A stretch of DNA of 13,795 nucleotides from Oscillospiraceae bacterium (GCA_017538775.1 JAFYIF010000218.1:1-13795); one strand, 5' to 3'; numbered from the stretch's first letter, positions 1-9,320 are shown. Translations and numbers: made by a program. Notes: generated by a model from the sequence alone, not told the origin.

Positions 1-754
1 CGTCGGAGAGGATGTCCCCGAACATGTTGCTGGTCACCACCACGTCGAAGCGGGCGGGGTCCCGCACCAGCTGCATGGCGGCGTTGTCCACCAGCATGTC
101 GGACAGCTCCACGTCGGGGTAGTCCGCCGCCACGCGGTGGACCGTCTCCCGCCAGAGGCGGGAGGTCTCCAGCACGTTGGCCTTGTCGATGCTGACCACG
201 TTGCGCCGGCGCTTCCGGGCGGTCTCGAAGGCCACGCGGGCGATGCGCTCCACCTCCATGACGCTGTAGGCTTCGGTGTCATAGGCTTCCGGGCCGAACT
301 TGCCCTCTCTCCTGCCCCGCTCGCCGAAGTAGATGCCGCCGGTCAGCTCCCGGACGATCACCAGGTCGAAGCCCCGGGCGGCGATGTCGGGCCGCAGGGT
401 GCAGGCGTCCCGCAGGGCCTCGTAGATCTTGGCCGGGCGCAGGTTGGTGTAAAGGCCCAGGGCGTGCCGCAGCCCCAGCAGGGCCTTCTCCGGGCGGAGG
501 GCGGCGGGCAGGCTGTCCCACTTGGGGCCGCCCACCGCGCCCAGCAGCACGCTGTCGCTGTCCAGGCAGGTCTGCACGGTCTCCTCGGGCAGGGGGACGC
601 CCAGCTTATCGTAGGCGCAGCCTCCGGCCAGGGTCTCCGGGAAGCGGAAGCGGTGGCCGAAGCGCTGCCCGATCTTCTCCAGCACCTGCACGGCGCTGTC
701 CACGATCTCCGGGCCGATGCCGTCGCCCTTCACCAGGGCAATTTTGTATTCCAT
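1..754 (-). CDS. leuB: 3-isopropylmalate dehydrogenase, C-terminus cut by window edge
   Basis: LeuB oxidises and decarboxylates (2R,3S)-3-isopropylmalate with NAD+ to give 2-oxoisocaproate, the leucine precursor, in the cytoplasm. The open frame runs from an ATG at 754 off the left edge, so 251 residues are visible of a usual 350-360. Family landmarks are GDGIGPE near residue 10, GGPKWD at 75-80, LRPAKIY at 105-111, the signature RELTGGIYFGE at 135-145, the catalytic lysine in SIDKANVLE (K191), the aspartate in MLVDNAAM (D223), and the start of the metal-site motif SNMFGDILSD at 242-251. The Shine-Dalgarno AAAGGAGG overlaps the leuD stop codon, so the two genes are tightly linked. LeuB is the last visible gene of the operon; the missing third carries the rest of the nucleotide site. 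Confidence 0.97.
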   Translation of the reverse strand, partial: MEYKIALVKGDGIGPEIVDSAVQVLEKIGQRFGHRFRFPETLAGGCAYDKLGVPLPEETVQTCLDSDSVLLGAVGGPKWDSLPAALRPEKALLGLRHALGLYTNLRPAKIYEALRDACTLRPDIAARGFDLVIVRELTGGIYFGERGRREGKFGPEAYDTEAYSVMEVERIARVAFETARKRRRNVVSIDKANVLETSRLWRETVHRVAADYPDVELSDMLVDNAAMQLVRDPARFDVVVTSNMFGDILSD

Positions 755-767
755 GGCTGGGCCTCCT

Positions 768-1262
768 TTACTTCGCGTCCTGCCGCGCCTTGAGATAGGG
801 CAGCAGGCCGCCGCTTTCGATGATCTTGCCGATGAAGGCCGGGGGCGCGGCGGCCTGGAAGGTCTCGCCGCTGGTCTCATCGGTGATGAGGCCAGTGTTC
901 AGATCCACGCGGACCCGGTCCCCCGCCGCGATGCGCTCCGAGGCCTCCGGGCTCTCCAGGATCGGGAAGCCGATGTTGATGGCGTTGCGGTAAAAGATGC
1001 GGGCGAAGCTGGCGGCGATGACGCAGGACACGCCGCTGGCCTGGATGGCGATGGGGGCGTGTTCCCGGGAAGAGCCGCAGCCGAAGTTCCAGCCTCCCAC
1101 CATGATGTCACCGGGCTGGACCCGCCGGACAAAGGAGGAGTCGATGTCCTCCATGCAGTGCTGCGCCAGCTCCTCGGGAGAGGGGGCGTTCAGGTAGCGG
1201 GCGGGGATGATCACGTCGGTGTCCACATTGTCCCCGAATTTGAATACGGTTCCGTTCAGCAT
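768..1262 (-). CDS. leuD: 3-isopropylmalate dehydratase small subunit
   Basis: LeuD is the small (swivel) subunit that works with LeuC to isomerise 2-isopropylmalate to 3-isopropylmalate by dehydration and rehydration. The 164-residue product has the short size of archaeal and clostridial LeuD, not the roughly 200 residues of the enterobacterial protein. It shows [15 protein letters not shown] at 11-25, with the substrate-discriminating loop just after it, and the conserved [10 protein letters not shown] at 61-70. [15 protein letters not shown] follows at about 86-100. The ATG lies inside the end of leuC: leuC stops at 1256-1258 and leuD begins at 1262, a 7-nt overlap that suggests translational coupling. 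An AAGGAGGG ribosome site sits about 10 nt upstream, within leuC. It stops with TAA at 768-770. Confidence 0.97.
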   Translation of the reverse strand: MLNGTVFKFGDNVDTDVIIPARYLNAPSPEELAQHCMEDIDSSFVRRVQPGDIMVGGWNFGCGSSREHAPIAIQASGVSCVIAASFARIFYRNAINIGFPILESPEASERIAAGDRVRVDLNTGLITDETSGETFQAAAPPAFIGKIIESGGLLPYLKARQDAK

Positions 1263-2566
1263 GGGTTCAGTCCCTCCTTGTAGGGGCCGGCGTCCTCGAC
1301 GGCCCCGTCCAGTTCCGCCGGGTCGGCCAGGCAGCCGGCCACGGCGCTGGCCGCCGCCACGGCGGGGTTGGCCAGGATCACTTCGCTGCGGACGTGGCCC
1401 ATACGGCCCACAAAGTTGCGGTTCGTTGTAGCCACGGCCCGCTCCCCGGCGCTCATCACGCCCATGTGGCCGCCCAGGCAGGGGCCGCAGGTGGGGGTGG
1501 AGACCGCGCAGCCGGCCTCGATGAAGGTCTGCATCAGCCCTTCCTCCAGCGCCTGGAGCCAGACGGCCTGGGTCGCCGGGATGACGATGCAGCGGACGCC
1601 GGGGGCCACATGGCGTCCCTTCAGAATGGCAGCCGCCGCCCGCAGGTCGGAGATGCGCCCGTTGGTGCAGGAGCCGATGACCACCTGCTGGATGGGCAGG
1701 CCCTTCACCTGGTCCACGGTCTTTGTGTTGCTGGGCAGGTGGGGCAGGGAGACGGTGGGGCGCAGGGCGCTCAGGTCGATCTCCACAGTCCGGGTGTATT
1801 CCGCGTCCGCGTCGGCCTCATAGACCTTCACCGGGCGGGGGAAGCGGTCTTTGACATAGGCCAGGGTCTGCTCGTCCACCGGGAAGATGCCGTTTTTCGC
1901 CCCGGCTTCGATGGCCATGTTGGCGACGGTGAAGCGGTCGTCCATGCCAAGGGCGGCCACGCCCGGCCCGGTGAACTCCAGGGACTGATAGAGCGCCCCG
2001 TCCACCCCGATTTGGCCGATCAGGTGCAAAACCACGTCCTTGCCGCTGACGTAGGGCGGCAGCGTGCCGGTCAGCTCCACCCGAATGGCGGCGGGCACCT
2101 TGAACCAGTTCTCCCCGGCGGCCATGCCCGCGGCCATGTCGGTGCTGCCCACGCCGGTGGAAAAGGCCCCCAGCGCGCCGTAGGTGCAGGTGTGGCTGTC
2201 CGCGCCGATGACCAGGTCCCCGGGGCCCACCAGCCCCTGCTCCGGCAGCAGGGCGTGCTCGATGCCCGCCGCGCCGGTGTCATAGAGATGGGAGATGTGA
2301 TAGCGCTTGGCGAAGTCCCTGGCCGTGGCGCAGAGCTCCGCGGATTTGATGTCTTTGCAGGGGGTGTAGTGGTCCAGGACGATGACGATCTTCTCCGGGT
2401 CGAAGACGCGGGTGAATCCGGCCTTGTCGAAGACGCCCACGGCCACCGGGGTGGTCACGTCGTTGCCCAGGACCAGATCCAGCTTCGCCTCGATCAGGTC
2501 CCCCGCCCGGACGGAGGGGAGCCCGGCGTGGTCGGCCAGGATCTTCTGGGTCATGGTCATTCCCAT
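1256..2566 (-). CDS. leuC: 3-isopropylmalate dehydratase large subunit
   Basis: LeuC is the catalytic iron-sulfur subunit of isopropylmalate isomerase. The 436-residue length fits the shorter LeuC/homoaconitase-like group (about 420) better than the enterobacterial type (about 466). Cluster cysteines are visible in VIGSCTNGR (C300) and [11 protein letters not shown] (C360 and C363). Substrate-site motifs include DHYTP at 65-69 and [13 protein letters not shown] at 121-133. The start codon overlaps the leuA stop by one base (TAATG). In-frame ATGs also occur at 2560 and 2554; I chose 2566 because GGAG at 2577-2580 is spaced 10 nt from it. The cytoplasmic enzyme would carry an oxygen-sensitive [4Fe-4S] cluster, consistent with an anaerobe. 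The leuCD order and overlaps imply co-translation with leuD. Confidence 0.97.
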   Translation of the reverse strand: MGMTMTQKILADHAGLPSVRAGDLIEAKLDLVLGNDVTTPVAVGVFDKAGFTRVFDPEKIVIVLDHYTPCKDIKSAELCATARDFAKRYHISHLYDTGAAGIEHALLPEQGLVGPGDLVIGADSHTCTYGALGAFSTGVGSTDMAAGMAAGENWFKVPAAIRVELTGTLPPYVSGKDVVLHLIGQIGVDGALYQSLEFTGPGVAALGMDDRFTVANMAIEAGAKNGIFPVDEQTLAYVKDRFPRPVKVYEADADAEYTRTVEIDLSALRPTVSLPHLPSNTKTVDQVKGLPIQQVVIGSCTNGRISDLRAAAAILKGRHVAPGVRCIVIPATQAVWLQALEEGLMQTFIEAGCAVSTPTCGPCLGGHMGVMSAGERAVATTNRNFVGRMGHVRSEVILANPAVAAASAVAGCLADPAELDGAVEDAGPYKEGLNPC

Positions 2567-4113
2567 TAGGCGCTCGCTCCTTTCCTCTGCTCCGTGGCGG
2601 CGCAGAGCTTGTTGATGGCCTTGATGTAGGCGGTGATGGAGGCCTCCATGATGTCGGTGGAGAGGCCCTTGCCGGTGTAGGTCCGGCCCTCGCTCATCAG
2701 CTTGATGGTCACGTCGCCCAGGGTGTCCTTGCCCTCGGAGATGGAGTGGATGTTGTAGATGTCAAAGCTGTGGGGCGCGGGCTGGACGATCTTGTCGATG
2801 GCGTTGAAGGCCGCGTCGATGGGGCCGTCCCCCAGGCAGACATCCTCCTGCCGCACGCCGTCCCGCAGCAGGCTGACGGTGCAGGTGGCGGTGGTGAAGT
2901 TGCTGGTGTGGACGGAGAACCAGTCCAGCTGATAGCCGCCCTCGTCGGCGGTCTCCTCCGCCACGGTGCGCTGCTCGGCCAGGGCCTCCAGGTCCGCGTC
3001 GGTGACGGACTTCTTCTTGTCGCAGAGGAGCTTGAACTCCTCGAAGCAGGCCACAAGTTCCTCGGGCGAGAGGTTGTAGCCCAGGTATTTCAGCCGCTCC
3101 TCCACCGCGTGCTTGCCGGAGTGCTTGCCCAGGACGATGTTGTTCGTGTGGACGCCCACGGCCTCCGGGGTCAGGATCTCATAGGTGGCCTTGTTTGCCA
3201 GCACCCCGTGCTGGTGGATGCCCGACTCGTGGGCGAAGGCGTTGGCCCCGACGATGGGCTTGTTCAGCGGGGCCTTCTGGCCGATGACGGAGTAGACCGT
3301 CTTGCTGGTGCGGTTGATCTGGGTGGCGTCCAGGCGGGTGCTGAGCGGGAAGAGGTCGGGCCGGGTGCGCATGGCCATGACCACTTCCTCCAGCGCCGTG
3401 TTCCCGGCCCGCTCGCCCAGGCCGTTGACGGTGCACTCGATCTGCCGTGCCCCGCCCTGCACGCCGCCCAGGGCGTTGGCGACGGCCAGGCCCAGGTCGT
3501 TGTGGCAGTGGACGGAGAAGACCACGTCCTCCGCGCCGGGGACATGCTCGCGCAGGTATTCGATGCGGGCACGCATCTCCGCCGGGGTGGTGTAGCCCAC
3601 GGTGTCCGGGATGTTCAGGGTCGTGGCCCCGGCGCGGATGGCGACGGCGCAGACCTTCGAGAGAAAGTCCAGGTCGCTGCGGGTGGCGTCCTCGGCGGAG
3701 AACTGGATGTTGGAGCAGTAGCGCCGGGCGTAGGCCACCATGGCTGCCGTCTGTTCCAGCACTTCCTCCGGCGTCATGCGGAGCTTGTATTCCATGTGGA
3801 TGGGAGATGTGGCGATGAAGACGTGGATGCGCGGGTCGGCGGCCACTTTCACCGCCTCCCAGGCCGCGTCGATGTCCTTCGTATTGGCCCGGGCCAGGGA
3901 GGCCACGGTGCAGTCCCGGACGGCCTGGGCGATGGCGCGGACGGACTCGAAGTCCCCGGGGGAGGAGATGGCGAAGCCCGCCTCGATGATGTCCACCTTC
4001 ATGCGCTCCAGGGCGCGGGCCACTTCGATCTTCTCCCGCAGGTTCATGCTGCATCCGGGGGCCTGTTCGCCGTCCCGGAGGGTGGTGTCAAAGATTTTTA
4101 CCTGATCGCTCAT
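2566..4113 (-). CDS. leuA: 2-isopropylmalate synthase
   Basis: LeuA condenses acetyl-CoA with 2-oxoisovalerate, the committed step of leucine synthesis. From the ATG at 4113 the product is 515 residues, the normal full size. The TIM-barrel half shows [13 protein letters not shown] at 8-20 (metal Asp9, Arg13), HCHNDLGLA at 202-210 (metal-binding histidines), [14 protein letters not shown] at 230-243 and HESGIHQHG at 295-303. The C-terminal part, about 390-505, is the LeuA regulatory dimer domain that binds leucine for feedback inhibition; it is complete here. A TTG at 4131 could extend the frame by six residues, but the ribosome site AAAGGAG lies at 4119-4125, between that TTG and the ATG, so I use the ATG. 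The ilvD stop is 14 nt upstream. Confidence 0.97.
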   Translation of the reverse strand: MSDQVKIFDTTLRDGEQAPGCSMNLREKIEVARALERMKVDIIEAGFAISSPGDFESVRAIAQAVRDCTVASLARANTKDIDAAWEAVKVAADPRIHVFIATSPIHMEYKLRMTPEEVLEQTAAMVAYARRYCSNIQFSAEDATRSDLDFLSKVCAVAIRAGATTLNIPDTVGYTTPAEMRARIEYLREHVPGAEDVVFSVHCHNDLGLAVANALGGVQGGARQIECTVNGLGERAGNTALEEVVMAMRTRPDLFPLSTRLDATQINRTSKTVYSVIGQKAPLNKPIVGANAFAHESGIHQHGVLANKATYEILTPEAVGVHTNNIVLGKHSGKHAVEERLKYLGYNLSPEELVACFEEFKLLCDKKKSVTDADLEALAEQRTVAEETADEGGYQLDWFSVHTSNFTTATCTVSLLRDGVRQEDVCLGDGPIDAAFNAIDKIVQPAPHSFDIYNIHSISEGKDTLGDVTIKLMSEGRTYTGKGLSTDIMEASITAYIKAINKLCAATEQRKGASA

Positions 4114-4127
4114 GATTGCTCCTTTGC

Positions 4128-5789
4128 TCAAGTCAAAATCGCGCCCTTGTCGGCGGAGGAGACCAGCCGGGCGTAGCGGGCCAGATAGCCCGTGGTGACC
4201 TTCGGGGGCGGGCAGACCCAGGCTTTCCGGCGCTCGGCCAGCTCCTCGTCGCTGACGCGCAGGACAACGGAGCAGTTCGGGATGTCGATGGCGATGGTGT
4301 CCCCCTCCTGCACCAGGGCGATGTTGCCGCCGGCGGCGGCCTCCGGGCTGACGTGGCCGATGGCCGCGCCCCGGGTGGCCCCGGAAAAGCGCCCGTCGGT
4401 GATGAGGGCCACGCTGCCGCCCAGGCCCATGCCCACAATGGCGGAGGTGGGGTTCAGCATCTCCCGCATCCCCGGGCCGCCCCTGGGGCCCTCATAGCGG
4501 ATCACCACCACGTCGCCGGGGCGGATCTGTCGGCCATAGATGGCCCGGATGGCCTGGTCCTCGCTGTCAAAGACCCGCGCCGGCCCCTCGTGGCGCATCA
4601 TCTCCGGGGCCACGGCGCTTTGCTTGACCACGCAGCCGTCCGGGGCCAGGTTGCCCTTCAGCACGGCGATGCCGCCGTTGGGGGAATAGGGATTATCAAT
4701 GGGCCGGATGATCTCTGTGTCCCGGTTCTCCGCCCGGGCGATGTTCTCCGCCACGGTCTTGCCGGTGACGGTCATCAGGGAGGTGTCCAGCAGGCCCTTT
4801 TTGTCCAGCTCGTGCATCACGGCCATGACGCCGCCGGCCCGGTCCAGGTCCTCCATGAAGGTGTCCCCCGCCGGGGCCAGGTGGCAGAGGTTGGGGGTGG
4901 CAGCGCTGATGGCGTTGCTCTCGTCCAGGTCGATGCTCACCCCCGCCTCATGGGCGATGGCGGGCAGGTGCAGCATGGTGTTGGTGGAGCAGCCCAGGGC
5001 CATGTCCACGGTCTCCGCGTTGCGGAAGGCCGCCGCCGTCATGATGTCCCGGGGCCGGATGTCCCGGCGGACCAGCTCCATGACCTGCATCCCGGCCAGC
5101 TTTGCCAGGCGGACCCGGGCGGAGTAGGGCGCGGGGATGGTGCCGTTGCCGGGCAGGGCCATGCCGATGGCCTCCGTCAGGCAGTTCATGGAGTTGGCGG
5201 TGTACATGCCGGAGCAGGAGCCGCAGCTGGGGCAGGCGTTGGCGGTGTAGTCCTCCACCCCGGCCTCGTCCAGGGTCCCGGCGTGGTAGGCGCCCACGGC
5301 CTCGAACATGTGGCTCAGGCAGGTGCGCCGCCCGTCGCGGAGCCGTCCGGCCAGCATGGGGCCGCCGGAGACGAAGATGGTCGGCACGTTCACCCGGGCT
5401 GCGGCCATGAGCAGGCCGGGCACGTTCTTGTCGCAGTTGGGGATCATCACCAGGCCGTCAAACTGGTGGGCGATGGCCATGGCCTCGGTGCTGTCGGCGA
5501 TCAGGTCCCGCGTCACCAGGGAGTACTTCATGCCGATGTGCCCCATGGCGATGCCGTCGCAGACGGCGATGGCCGGGAACTCGATGGGCGTGCCCCCGGC
5601 GGCCCGGACCCCGGCCTTCACGGCCTCGGCCAGCTTGTCCAGGTTCATGTGGCCCGGGACGATCTCGTTGTAGGAGCTGACCACGCCGATGAGCGGGCGG
5701 CGCATCTCCTCTTCGGTCAGACCCAGGGCGTACATCAGGCTGCGGTTCGGGGCCCGTTCCACACCCTGCTTGATGTTGTCGGATAACAT
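4128..5789 (-). CDS. ilvD: dihydroxy-acid dehydratase
   Basis: IlvD dehydrates 2,3-dihydroxyisovalerate and 2,3-dihydroxy-3-methylvalerate to the 2-oxo acid precursors of valine/leucine and isoleucine. The 553-residue product is full length. Landmarks are NCDKNVPG with a cluster cysteine (C119), the [19 protein letters not shown] block at 186-203 (C192), GNGT at 214-217 and, near the C-terminus, [21 protein letters not shown]. Where plant and mycobacterial [2Fe-2S] enzymes carry a third cysteine (P-C-N), this protein reads VPGH at 44-47, as does E. coli IlvD. That places it with the oxygen-labile [4Fe-4S] group. The start ATG at 5787-5789 has AGGAGA at 5799-5804. The gene lies downstream of an intrinsic terminator, so it may be expressed at a different level from ilvBNC. 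Confidence 0.97.
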   Translation of the reverse strand: MLSDNIKQGVERAPNRSLMYALGLTEEEMRRPLIGVVSSYNEIVPGHMNLDKLAEAVKAGVRAAGGTPIEFPAIAVCDGIAMGHIGMKYSLVTRDLIADSTEAMAIAHQFDGLVMIPNCDKNVPGLLMAAARVNVPTIFVSGGPMLAGRLRDGRRTCLSHMFEAVGAYHAGTLDEAGVEDYTANACPSCGSCSGMYTANSMNCLTEAIGMALPGNGTIPAPYSARVRLAKLAGMQVMELVRRDIRPRDIMTAAAFRNAETVDMALGCSTNTMLHLPAIAHEAGVSIDLDESNAISAATPNLCHLAPAGDTFMEDLDRAGGVMAVMHELDKKGLLDTSLMTVTGKTVAENIARAENRDTEIIRPIDNPYSPNGGIAVLKGNLAPDGCVVKQSAVAPEMMRHEGPARVFDSEDQAIRAIYGRQIRPGDVVVIRYEGPRGGPGMREMLNPTSAIVGMGLGGSVALITDGRFSGATRGAAIGHVSPEAAAGGNIALVQEGDTIAIDIPNCSVVLRVSDEELAERRKAWVCPPPKVTTGYLARYARLVSSADKGAILT

Positions 5790-5809
5790 AGTGCAAAGTC
5801 TCCTGTTCT

Positions 5810-5827
5810 CCCGCTCCGGGGAGCGGG
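5810..5827 (-). promoter_or_regulatory. small GC hairpin just upstream of the ilvD ribosome site
   Basis: A perfect 7-bp inverted repeat (CCCGCTC / GAGCGGG, 4-nt loop) ends 5 nt before the ilvD Shine-Dalgarno. It repeats the core of the terminator hairpin directly upstream. In the transcript it could protect the 5' end of a processed ilvD-leu mRNA or affect ribosome loading; this role is inferred only from position. Confidence 0.4.
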
Positions 5828-5833
5828 TCCGAT

Positions 5834-5883
5834 AAAAAACGGGCGCAGTCCCGCCCGCTGCGGGAGCGGGCGGGATGCTGCGC
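5834..5883 (-). terminator. strong intrinsic terminator between ilvC and ilvD
   Basis: Just after the ilvC stop, the minus-strand RNA can form a long stem: 6 bp GCGCAG/CUGCGC (5878-5883 with 5843-5848), a 2-nt CA bulge, then 11 bp UCCCGCCCGCU/AGCGGGCGGGA (5865-5875 with 5849-5859) closing a 5-nt loop. Three bases later comes UUUUUU (5839-5834). This is a textbook Rho-independent terminator, but it sits inside an operon whose next gene is 45 nt further on. The opposite strand lacks a U-run after the stem, so it acts on minus-strand transcription. Confidence 0.85.
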
Positions 5884-5891
5884 TGAAATGA

Positions 5892-6911
5892 TTATTTGGA
5901 GGCGCTGTCCAGATCGGCGTCGTCCTTCCAGAGCATCTGCTCGCGCAGGCGCTTGCCGACGACCTCCATCGGATGACGGGCCAGGGCCGCGCGCTTGGAG
6001 TTGAAGAAGGTGCGGCCATTCTTGTTCTCCGCGATCCAGCGCCCGGCGAAGGAGCCGTCCTGGATGTCGCTGAGCACGGCGCGCATCCGGGCCTTGGTCT
6101 CCTCGTGGGGGATGACCCGGGGACCGGAGACGTACTCGCCGTACTCGGCGGTGTCGGAGATGGAGTAGTTCATGGCCGCCACGCCGCCCTTGTTGATCAG
6201 GTCGATGATGAGCTTCATCTCGTGGATGCACTCGAAGTAGGCGTTCTCCGGCTCGTAACCGGCCTCCACCAGCACCTCGAAGCCGCAGCGCATCAGATCC
6301 ACCACGCCGCCGCAGAGGACGGTCTGCTCGCCGAACAGGTCGGTCTCGGTCTCGTCGTGCATCGTGGTCTCCATGATGCCCGCCCGGGCGCCGCCGATGC
6401 CGGCGATGTAGGCCAGGGCGATGTCGCGGCACTTGCCGCTGGCGTCCTGCTCCACGGCGATCAGGCAGGGCACGCCCTTGCCCGCCACATACTGGCTGCG
6501 GACCGTGTGGCCGGGTCCCTTGGGGGCCGCCATGAACACGTCCACATTGGCGGGGGGCACGATGCGCTGATAGCGGATGTTGAAGCCGTGGGCGAAGGCA
6601 ATGGCCTTGCCTTCCGTCAGATAGGGGGCGATGTCGGCCTTGTACATGTCGGCCTGGTTCTCGTCGTTGATGAGGATCATGATGACATCGGCCTTCTGGG
6701 TGGCCTCAGGCACGGTCATCACCTCGAAGCCGTCCCGCTCGGCCACGGGCCAGCTCTTGCCGTTCTTCCGCAGACCCACGATCACCTGGCAGCCGGAGTC
6801 GCGCAGGTTCAGCGCATGGGCGTGGCCCTGGGAGCCGTAGCCGATGATGGCGACGGTCTTGCCGTCCAGCGCGCTCAGGTCGCAGTCCTTCTCATAGTAC
6901 ATCTTAGCCAT
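5892..6911 (-). CDS. ilvC: ketol-acid reductoisomerase, class I
   Basis: IlvC converts acetolactate or acetohydroxybutyrate to the 2,3-dihydroxy acids by alkyl migration and NADPH-dependent reduction. The 339 residues match the short class I family. The Rossmann motif [14 protein letters not shown] is at 23-36. The cofactor loop [10 protein letters not shown] (45-54) has an Arg and a Ser in the positions usual for NADPH-preferring enzymes. The catalytic region AHGFNI is at 107-112 and [11 protein letters not shown] at 128-138. Two-metal ligands are D191, E195, E227 and E231 ([12 protein letters not shown] and FECIHEM), with S252 in the MNYSIS segment. GGAG lies 9 nt before the ATG at 6911. 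The 43-nt gap to ilvN is unusually AT-rich for this region. A strong terminator follows the stop. Confidence 0.98.
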   Translation of the reverse strand: MAKMYYEKDCDLSALDGKTVAIIGYGSQGHAHALNLRDSGCQVIVGLRKNGKSWPVAERDGFEVMTVPEATQKADVIMILINDENQADMYKADIAPYLTEGKAIAFAHGFNIRYQRIVPPANVDVFMAAPKGPGHTVRSQYVAGKGVPCLIAVEQDASGKCRDIALAYIAGIGGARAGIMETTMHDETETDLFGEQTVLCGGVVDLMRCGFEVLVEAGYEPENAYFECIHEMKLIIDLINKGGVAAMNYSISDTAEYGEYVSGPRVIPHEETKARMRAVLSDIQDGSFAGRWIAENKNGRTFFNSKRAALARHPMEVVGKRLREQMLWKDDADLDSASK

Positions 6912-6954
6912 GATCCAGTTCTCCTTTATCGTTCTTAATTTTTATTATATGTGT

Positions 6955-7506
6955 TTATCGGTAATTCTTACCCAGATTGAACTCGTCCCGCTCCTTGGTC
7001 TCGGCGGTGATGGTCTCCAGGCCGCGCTCCATCGCCACGATGCCGGTCCGGGCCAGCTCCAGCAGCTCGAACTGCTCCAGAATGGCCTGGATCGCGGCGG
7101 TCTTGTTCTCGTCGCCGATCAGGGCGATGGTCAGAGAGCCGGTGGACACGTCGATGATGGAGGCGCGGAAGATGTTGGCGATCTGGATGACCTCCGTGCG
7201 CTTGGCCCCGGTCTCCGCCCGGACTTTCAGCAGAATCAGCTCCCGGCGGATGGAGCGCTGGGGGGACAGCAGCTTCACGGAGTGGACCGGGAAGAGCTTG
7301 CGGAGCTGGTTGCTCAGCAGCAGGGCGTGGTCCTCGTCGGCCAGCACCTCGATGGTGATGCGGGAGATGGCCGGGTCGTCGGTGGTGCCCACGGCCAGGG
7401 ACTCGATGTTGTAGCCCTTGCGGGAGAACAGGCGCGTCACCTGGGACAGCACCCCCGCCTGGTTGTCGACCAGCACGGCCATGCTGGTCCGTTTGATTTC
7501 GTCCAT
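6955..7506 (-). CDS. ilvN: acetolactate synthase regulatory (small) subunit
   Basis: This is the regulatory subunit of acetohydroxyacid synthase, which activates the IlvB catalytic subunit and confers feedback inhibition by valine. The 183-residue protein is slightly longer than the common 160-175. An N-terminal ACT domain spans about 7-80, with the ligand-loop motif VLVDNQAGVLSQVTRLFSRK and the following GYNIESLAVG. The C-terminal small-subunit domain covers about 85-160, with ELILLKVRA and IIDVSTGSLTIALIGD. The ATG at 7506 has AAAGGAG 6 nt upstream, and the ilvB stop (7522-7524) lies 15 nt upstream. It stops with TAA at 6955-6957. The name ilvH is also used for this gene in related bacteria. 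Confidence 0.96.
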   Translation of the reverse strand: MDEIKRTSMAVLVDNQAGVLSQVTRLFSRKGYNIESLAVGTTDDPAISRITIEVLADEDHALLLSNQLRKLFPVHSVKLLSPQRSIRRELILLKVRAETGAKRTEVIQIANIFRASIIDVSTGSLTIALIGDENKTAAIQAILEQFELLELARTGIVAMERGLETITAETKERDEFNLGKNYR

Positions 7507-7521
7507 TGCTCGCTCCTTTCG

Positions 7522-9228
7522 TCAATCCAGCAGGAACTGGGTGATGTGGCTGCCGCCGCTGACCATGGGCCGCACCATCTCGTCCGTGTCGATGGCGCAG
7601 TCGATGACGAAGCCGTGGCCCCAGTCCAGGGCCTCGCGGGTGGCCGCCTCGAACTCCTCCACGTTGGTGACCCGGCGGCCCCGGAGGCCGTAGGCCTCGG
7701 CCAGTTTCACGAAGTCCGGGCCCCGGTCCAGGGTGGTCTGGTAGAAGCGCTTTTCATAGATCAGGTTCTGCCACTGGCGGACCATGCCCAGGGTGCGGTT
7801 GTCCAGGATGTAGGTGATGACCGGGATGTCATAGTGTTCCTCGGTGGACAGCTCGTTGCAGTTCATGCGGAAGGAGCCGTCGCCGGTGATGTGGATCACA
7901 GTCTTGTCCGGGTTGCCCACCTTGGCTCCCAGGGCGGCCCCCAGGCCGAAGCCCATGGTGCCGAAGCCGCCGGAGGTGATGAGCTGGCCGGGATAGTCGA
8001 AGTGGAAGTGCTGGATGGCCCACATCTGGTGCTGGCCCACGTCCGTGGCAACGATGGTGTCCGGGGGGAGCAGCTTGGCGATGGAGTTGAAAATTTGCTT
8101 GGGCGTCAGCTTGTCCGGCGCGTCGTCGTACTCGGTCTCGGTCTTGAAGGAGAAGACGTAGTCCTTCCAGGGCTTGTGGTCCTGCTGCTCCAGCTTCCGG
8201 TTCAGCCGGTCCAGCACCGCCCGGGCGTCGCCGATGATGTGGTGGTCCGTGCGGACGTTCTTGTTGATCTCGGAGCGGTCGATGTCGATCTGGACGATCT
8301 TCGCCTGGGAAGCGAAGCTGTCCGGCTTCAGGGCCACACGGTCGGAGAAGCGGCAGCCCACGGCGATCAGCAGGTCGCAGCCGTCGCAGGCCATGTTGCT
8401 GGCCTGGGTGCCGTGCATCCCCACCATGCCGGTGGCCAGGGGGCTGCGCCCCACGATGCCGCCGCCGCCCATGACGGTGATCGCCACGGGCGCGTCCACG
8501 ATCTCCGCGAAGCGGGTGAATTCCTCCTGGGCGCGGGAGCGGACCACGCCGCCGCCGCACAGCAGCATGGGCTTCTCTGCGGCGCGGATCATGTCCACCA
8601 GGGTGTCGATGTCCGCCTCGTTGGGCTCCGGGGCCTTGAACTCCTCCGCCGCCCGGGCCCGCATGGCCCGCAGCATCCCGTGCCGGGCGTGCTCGGACTT
8701 GGGCAGGGGCTCATAGACGGCCTTCGTGGCCGTGACGTTCTTGAGCATGTCGATCAGCACCGGGCCGGGCCGCCCGCTGCGGGCGATGGCGAAGCCTGCG
8801 CGCACCGCGTCGGCCAGCTCGTTCACGTCCTTCACCAGGTAGTTCCACTTGGTGATGGGCATGGAGATGCCGGTGATGTCCACCTCCTGGAAGGAGTCCT
8901 TGCCGATCAGGTTCTCCCCCACGTTGCAGGTGATGAAGACCACCGGGGAGGAGTCCATGTAGGCGGTGGCGATGCCGGTGGTGAGGTTGGTGGCGCCGGG
9001 GCCGCTGGTGGCGAAGCAGACGCCCACCTTGCCCGTGCTGCGGGCATAGCCGTCCGCCGCGTGGCTGGCCCCCTGCTCGTGGGCGGTCAGGATGTGGCGG
9101 ATGCGGTCAGAATAGCCATAGAGCGCGTCATAGACGTTCAGGATCGTGCCGCCGGGGTAGCCGAACACCGTGTCCACGCCCTGCTCCAGCAGACATTCGA
9201 TCAGAATTTGCGCGCCGGTCAGTTCCAT
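7522..9228 (-). CDS. ilvB: acetolactate synthase catalytic (large) subunit
   Basis: IlvB is the thiamin-diphosphate enzyme that joins pyruvate to a second pyruvate or to 2-oxobutyrate, the first shared step of branched-chain synthesis. The 568 residues are full length. The N-terminal cofactor domain has FGYPGG at 22-27 and the catalytic glutamate in AHEQGASHAADGYAR (E51). The central FAD/ADP-like domain follows at about 195-350. The C-terminal domain has ITGDGSFRMN (GDG at 449-451), the Mg-ligand asparagine N477 and the substrate-selecting tryptophan W486 in GMVRQWQ. D476 replaces the more usual first Asn of the NN pair, but the ligand itself is kept. The start at 9228 has AAAAGGAGG 8 nt upstream. 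It is the first enzyme gene after the attenuator leader. Confidence 0.97.
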   Translation of the reverse strand: MELTGAQILIECLLEQGVDTVFGYPGGTILNVYDALYGYSDRIRHILTAHEQGASHAADGYARSTGKVGVCFATSGPGATNLTTGIATAYMDSSPVVFITCNVGENLIGKDSFQEVDITGISMPITKWNYLVKDVNELADAVRAGFAIARSGRPGPVLIDMLKNVTATKAVYEPLPKSEHARHGMLRAMRARAAEEFKAPEPNEADIDTLVDMIRAAEKPMLLCGGGVVRSRAQEEFTRFAEIVDAPVAITVMGGGGIVGRSPLATGMVGMHGTQASNMACDGCDLLIAVGCRFSDRVALKPDSFASQAKIVQIDIDRSEINKNVRTDHHIIGDARAVLDRLNRKLEQQDHKPWKDYVFSFKTETEYDDAPDKLTPKQIFNSIAKLLPPDTIVATDVGQHQMWAIQHFHFDYPGQLITSGGFGTMGFGLGAALGAKVGNPDKTVIHITGDGSFRMNCNELSTEEHYDIPVITYILDNRTLGMVRQWQNLIYEKRFYQTTLDRGPDFVKLAEAYGLRGRRVTNVEEFEAATREALDWGHGFVIDCAIDTDEMVRPMVSGGSHITQFLLD

Positions 9229-9253
9229 TTGCCGGACCTCCTTTTGCGTTTTG

Positions 9254-9270
9254 GGCGGCAGCGCGCCGCC
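9254..9270 (-). promoter_or_regulatory. small hairpin between attenuator and ilvB ribosome site
   Basis: A perfect 6-bp inverted repeat (GGCGGC / GCCGCC with a 5-nt loop) follows the U-rich tail of the attenuator. It ends 8 nt before the AAAAGGAGG of ilvB. No U-run follows it, so it is not itself a terminator. A role in spacing or translation control is a guess. Confidence 0.35.
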
Positions 9271-9271
9271 G

Positions 9272-9320
9272 GAAAAGAATAAGACCCCGCCGTCTGGCTA
9301 AAAGCCCGACCGCTGGGTCT
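9272..9320 (-). terminator. attenuator-type terminator upstream of ilvB
   Basis: The minus-strand RNA pairs AGACCC (9320-9315) with GGGUCU (9287-9282). It then continues GC/GC, GUC/GAC and GGC/GCC with single mismatches between blocks, closing on a UUUUA loop. It is followed by the U-rich stretch UAUUCUUUU (9281-9273). The interrupted stem and broken U-run are weaker than the terminator after lysC, as expected for a regulated one. It lies between the leader peptide and ilvB. Confidence 0.65.

Noticed and set aside
4114..4131. TTG start at 4131 for leuA.
   Set aside because: The AAAGGAG ribosome site lies within this extension; the ATG at 4113 is correctly spaced from it and gives the usual LeuA N-terminus.
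4116..5786. A 556-codon plus-strand frame covering all of ilvD, and a similar 476-codon frame opposite leuA.
   Set aside because: Same reason: shadows of well-conserved minus-strand genes, with biased composition and no ribosome site in a sensible place.
6944..6949. Perfect TATAAT in the AT-rich gap between ilvN and ilvC, as an internal promoter.
   Set aside because: No acceptable -35 is found 16-18 nt upstream and there is no TG extension. The gap is only 43 nt inside an operon, so I do not call a promoter.
6910..9282. A 790-codon open frame on the plus strand opposite ilvB, ilvN and the leader.
   Set aside because: The opposite strand encodes unmistakable IlvB and IlvN with ribosome sites. 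The plus-strand translation is low-complexity, rich in Gly, Ala, Val, His and Gln, with no recognisable domain. Long antisense frames are expected in GC-rich genes.
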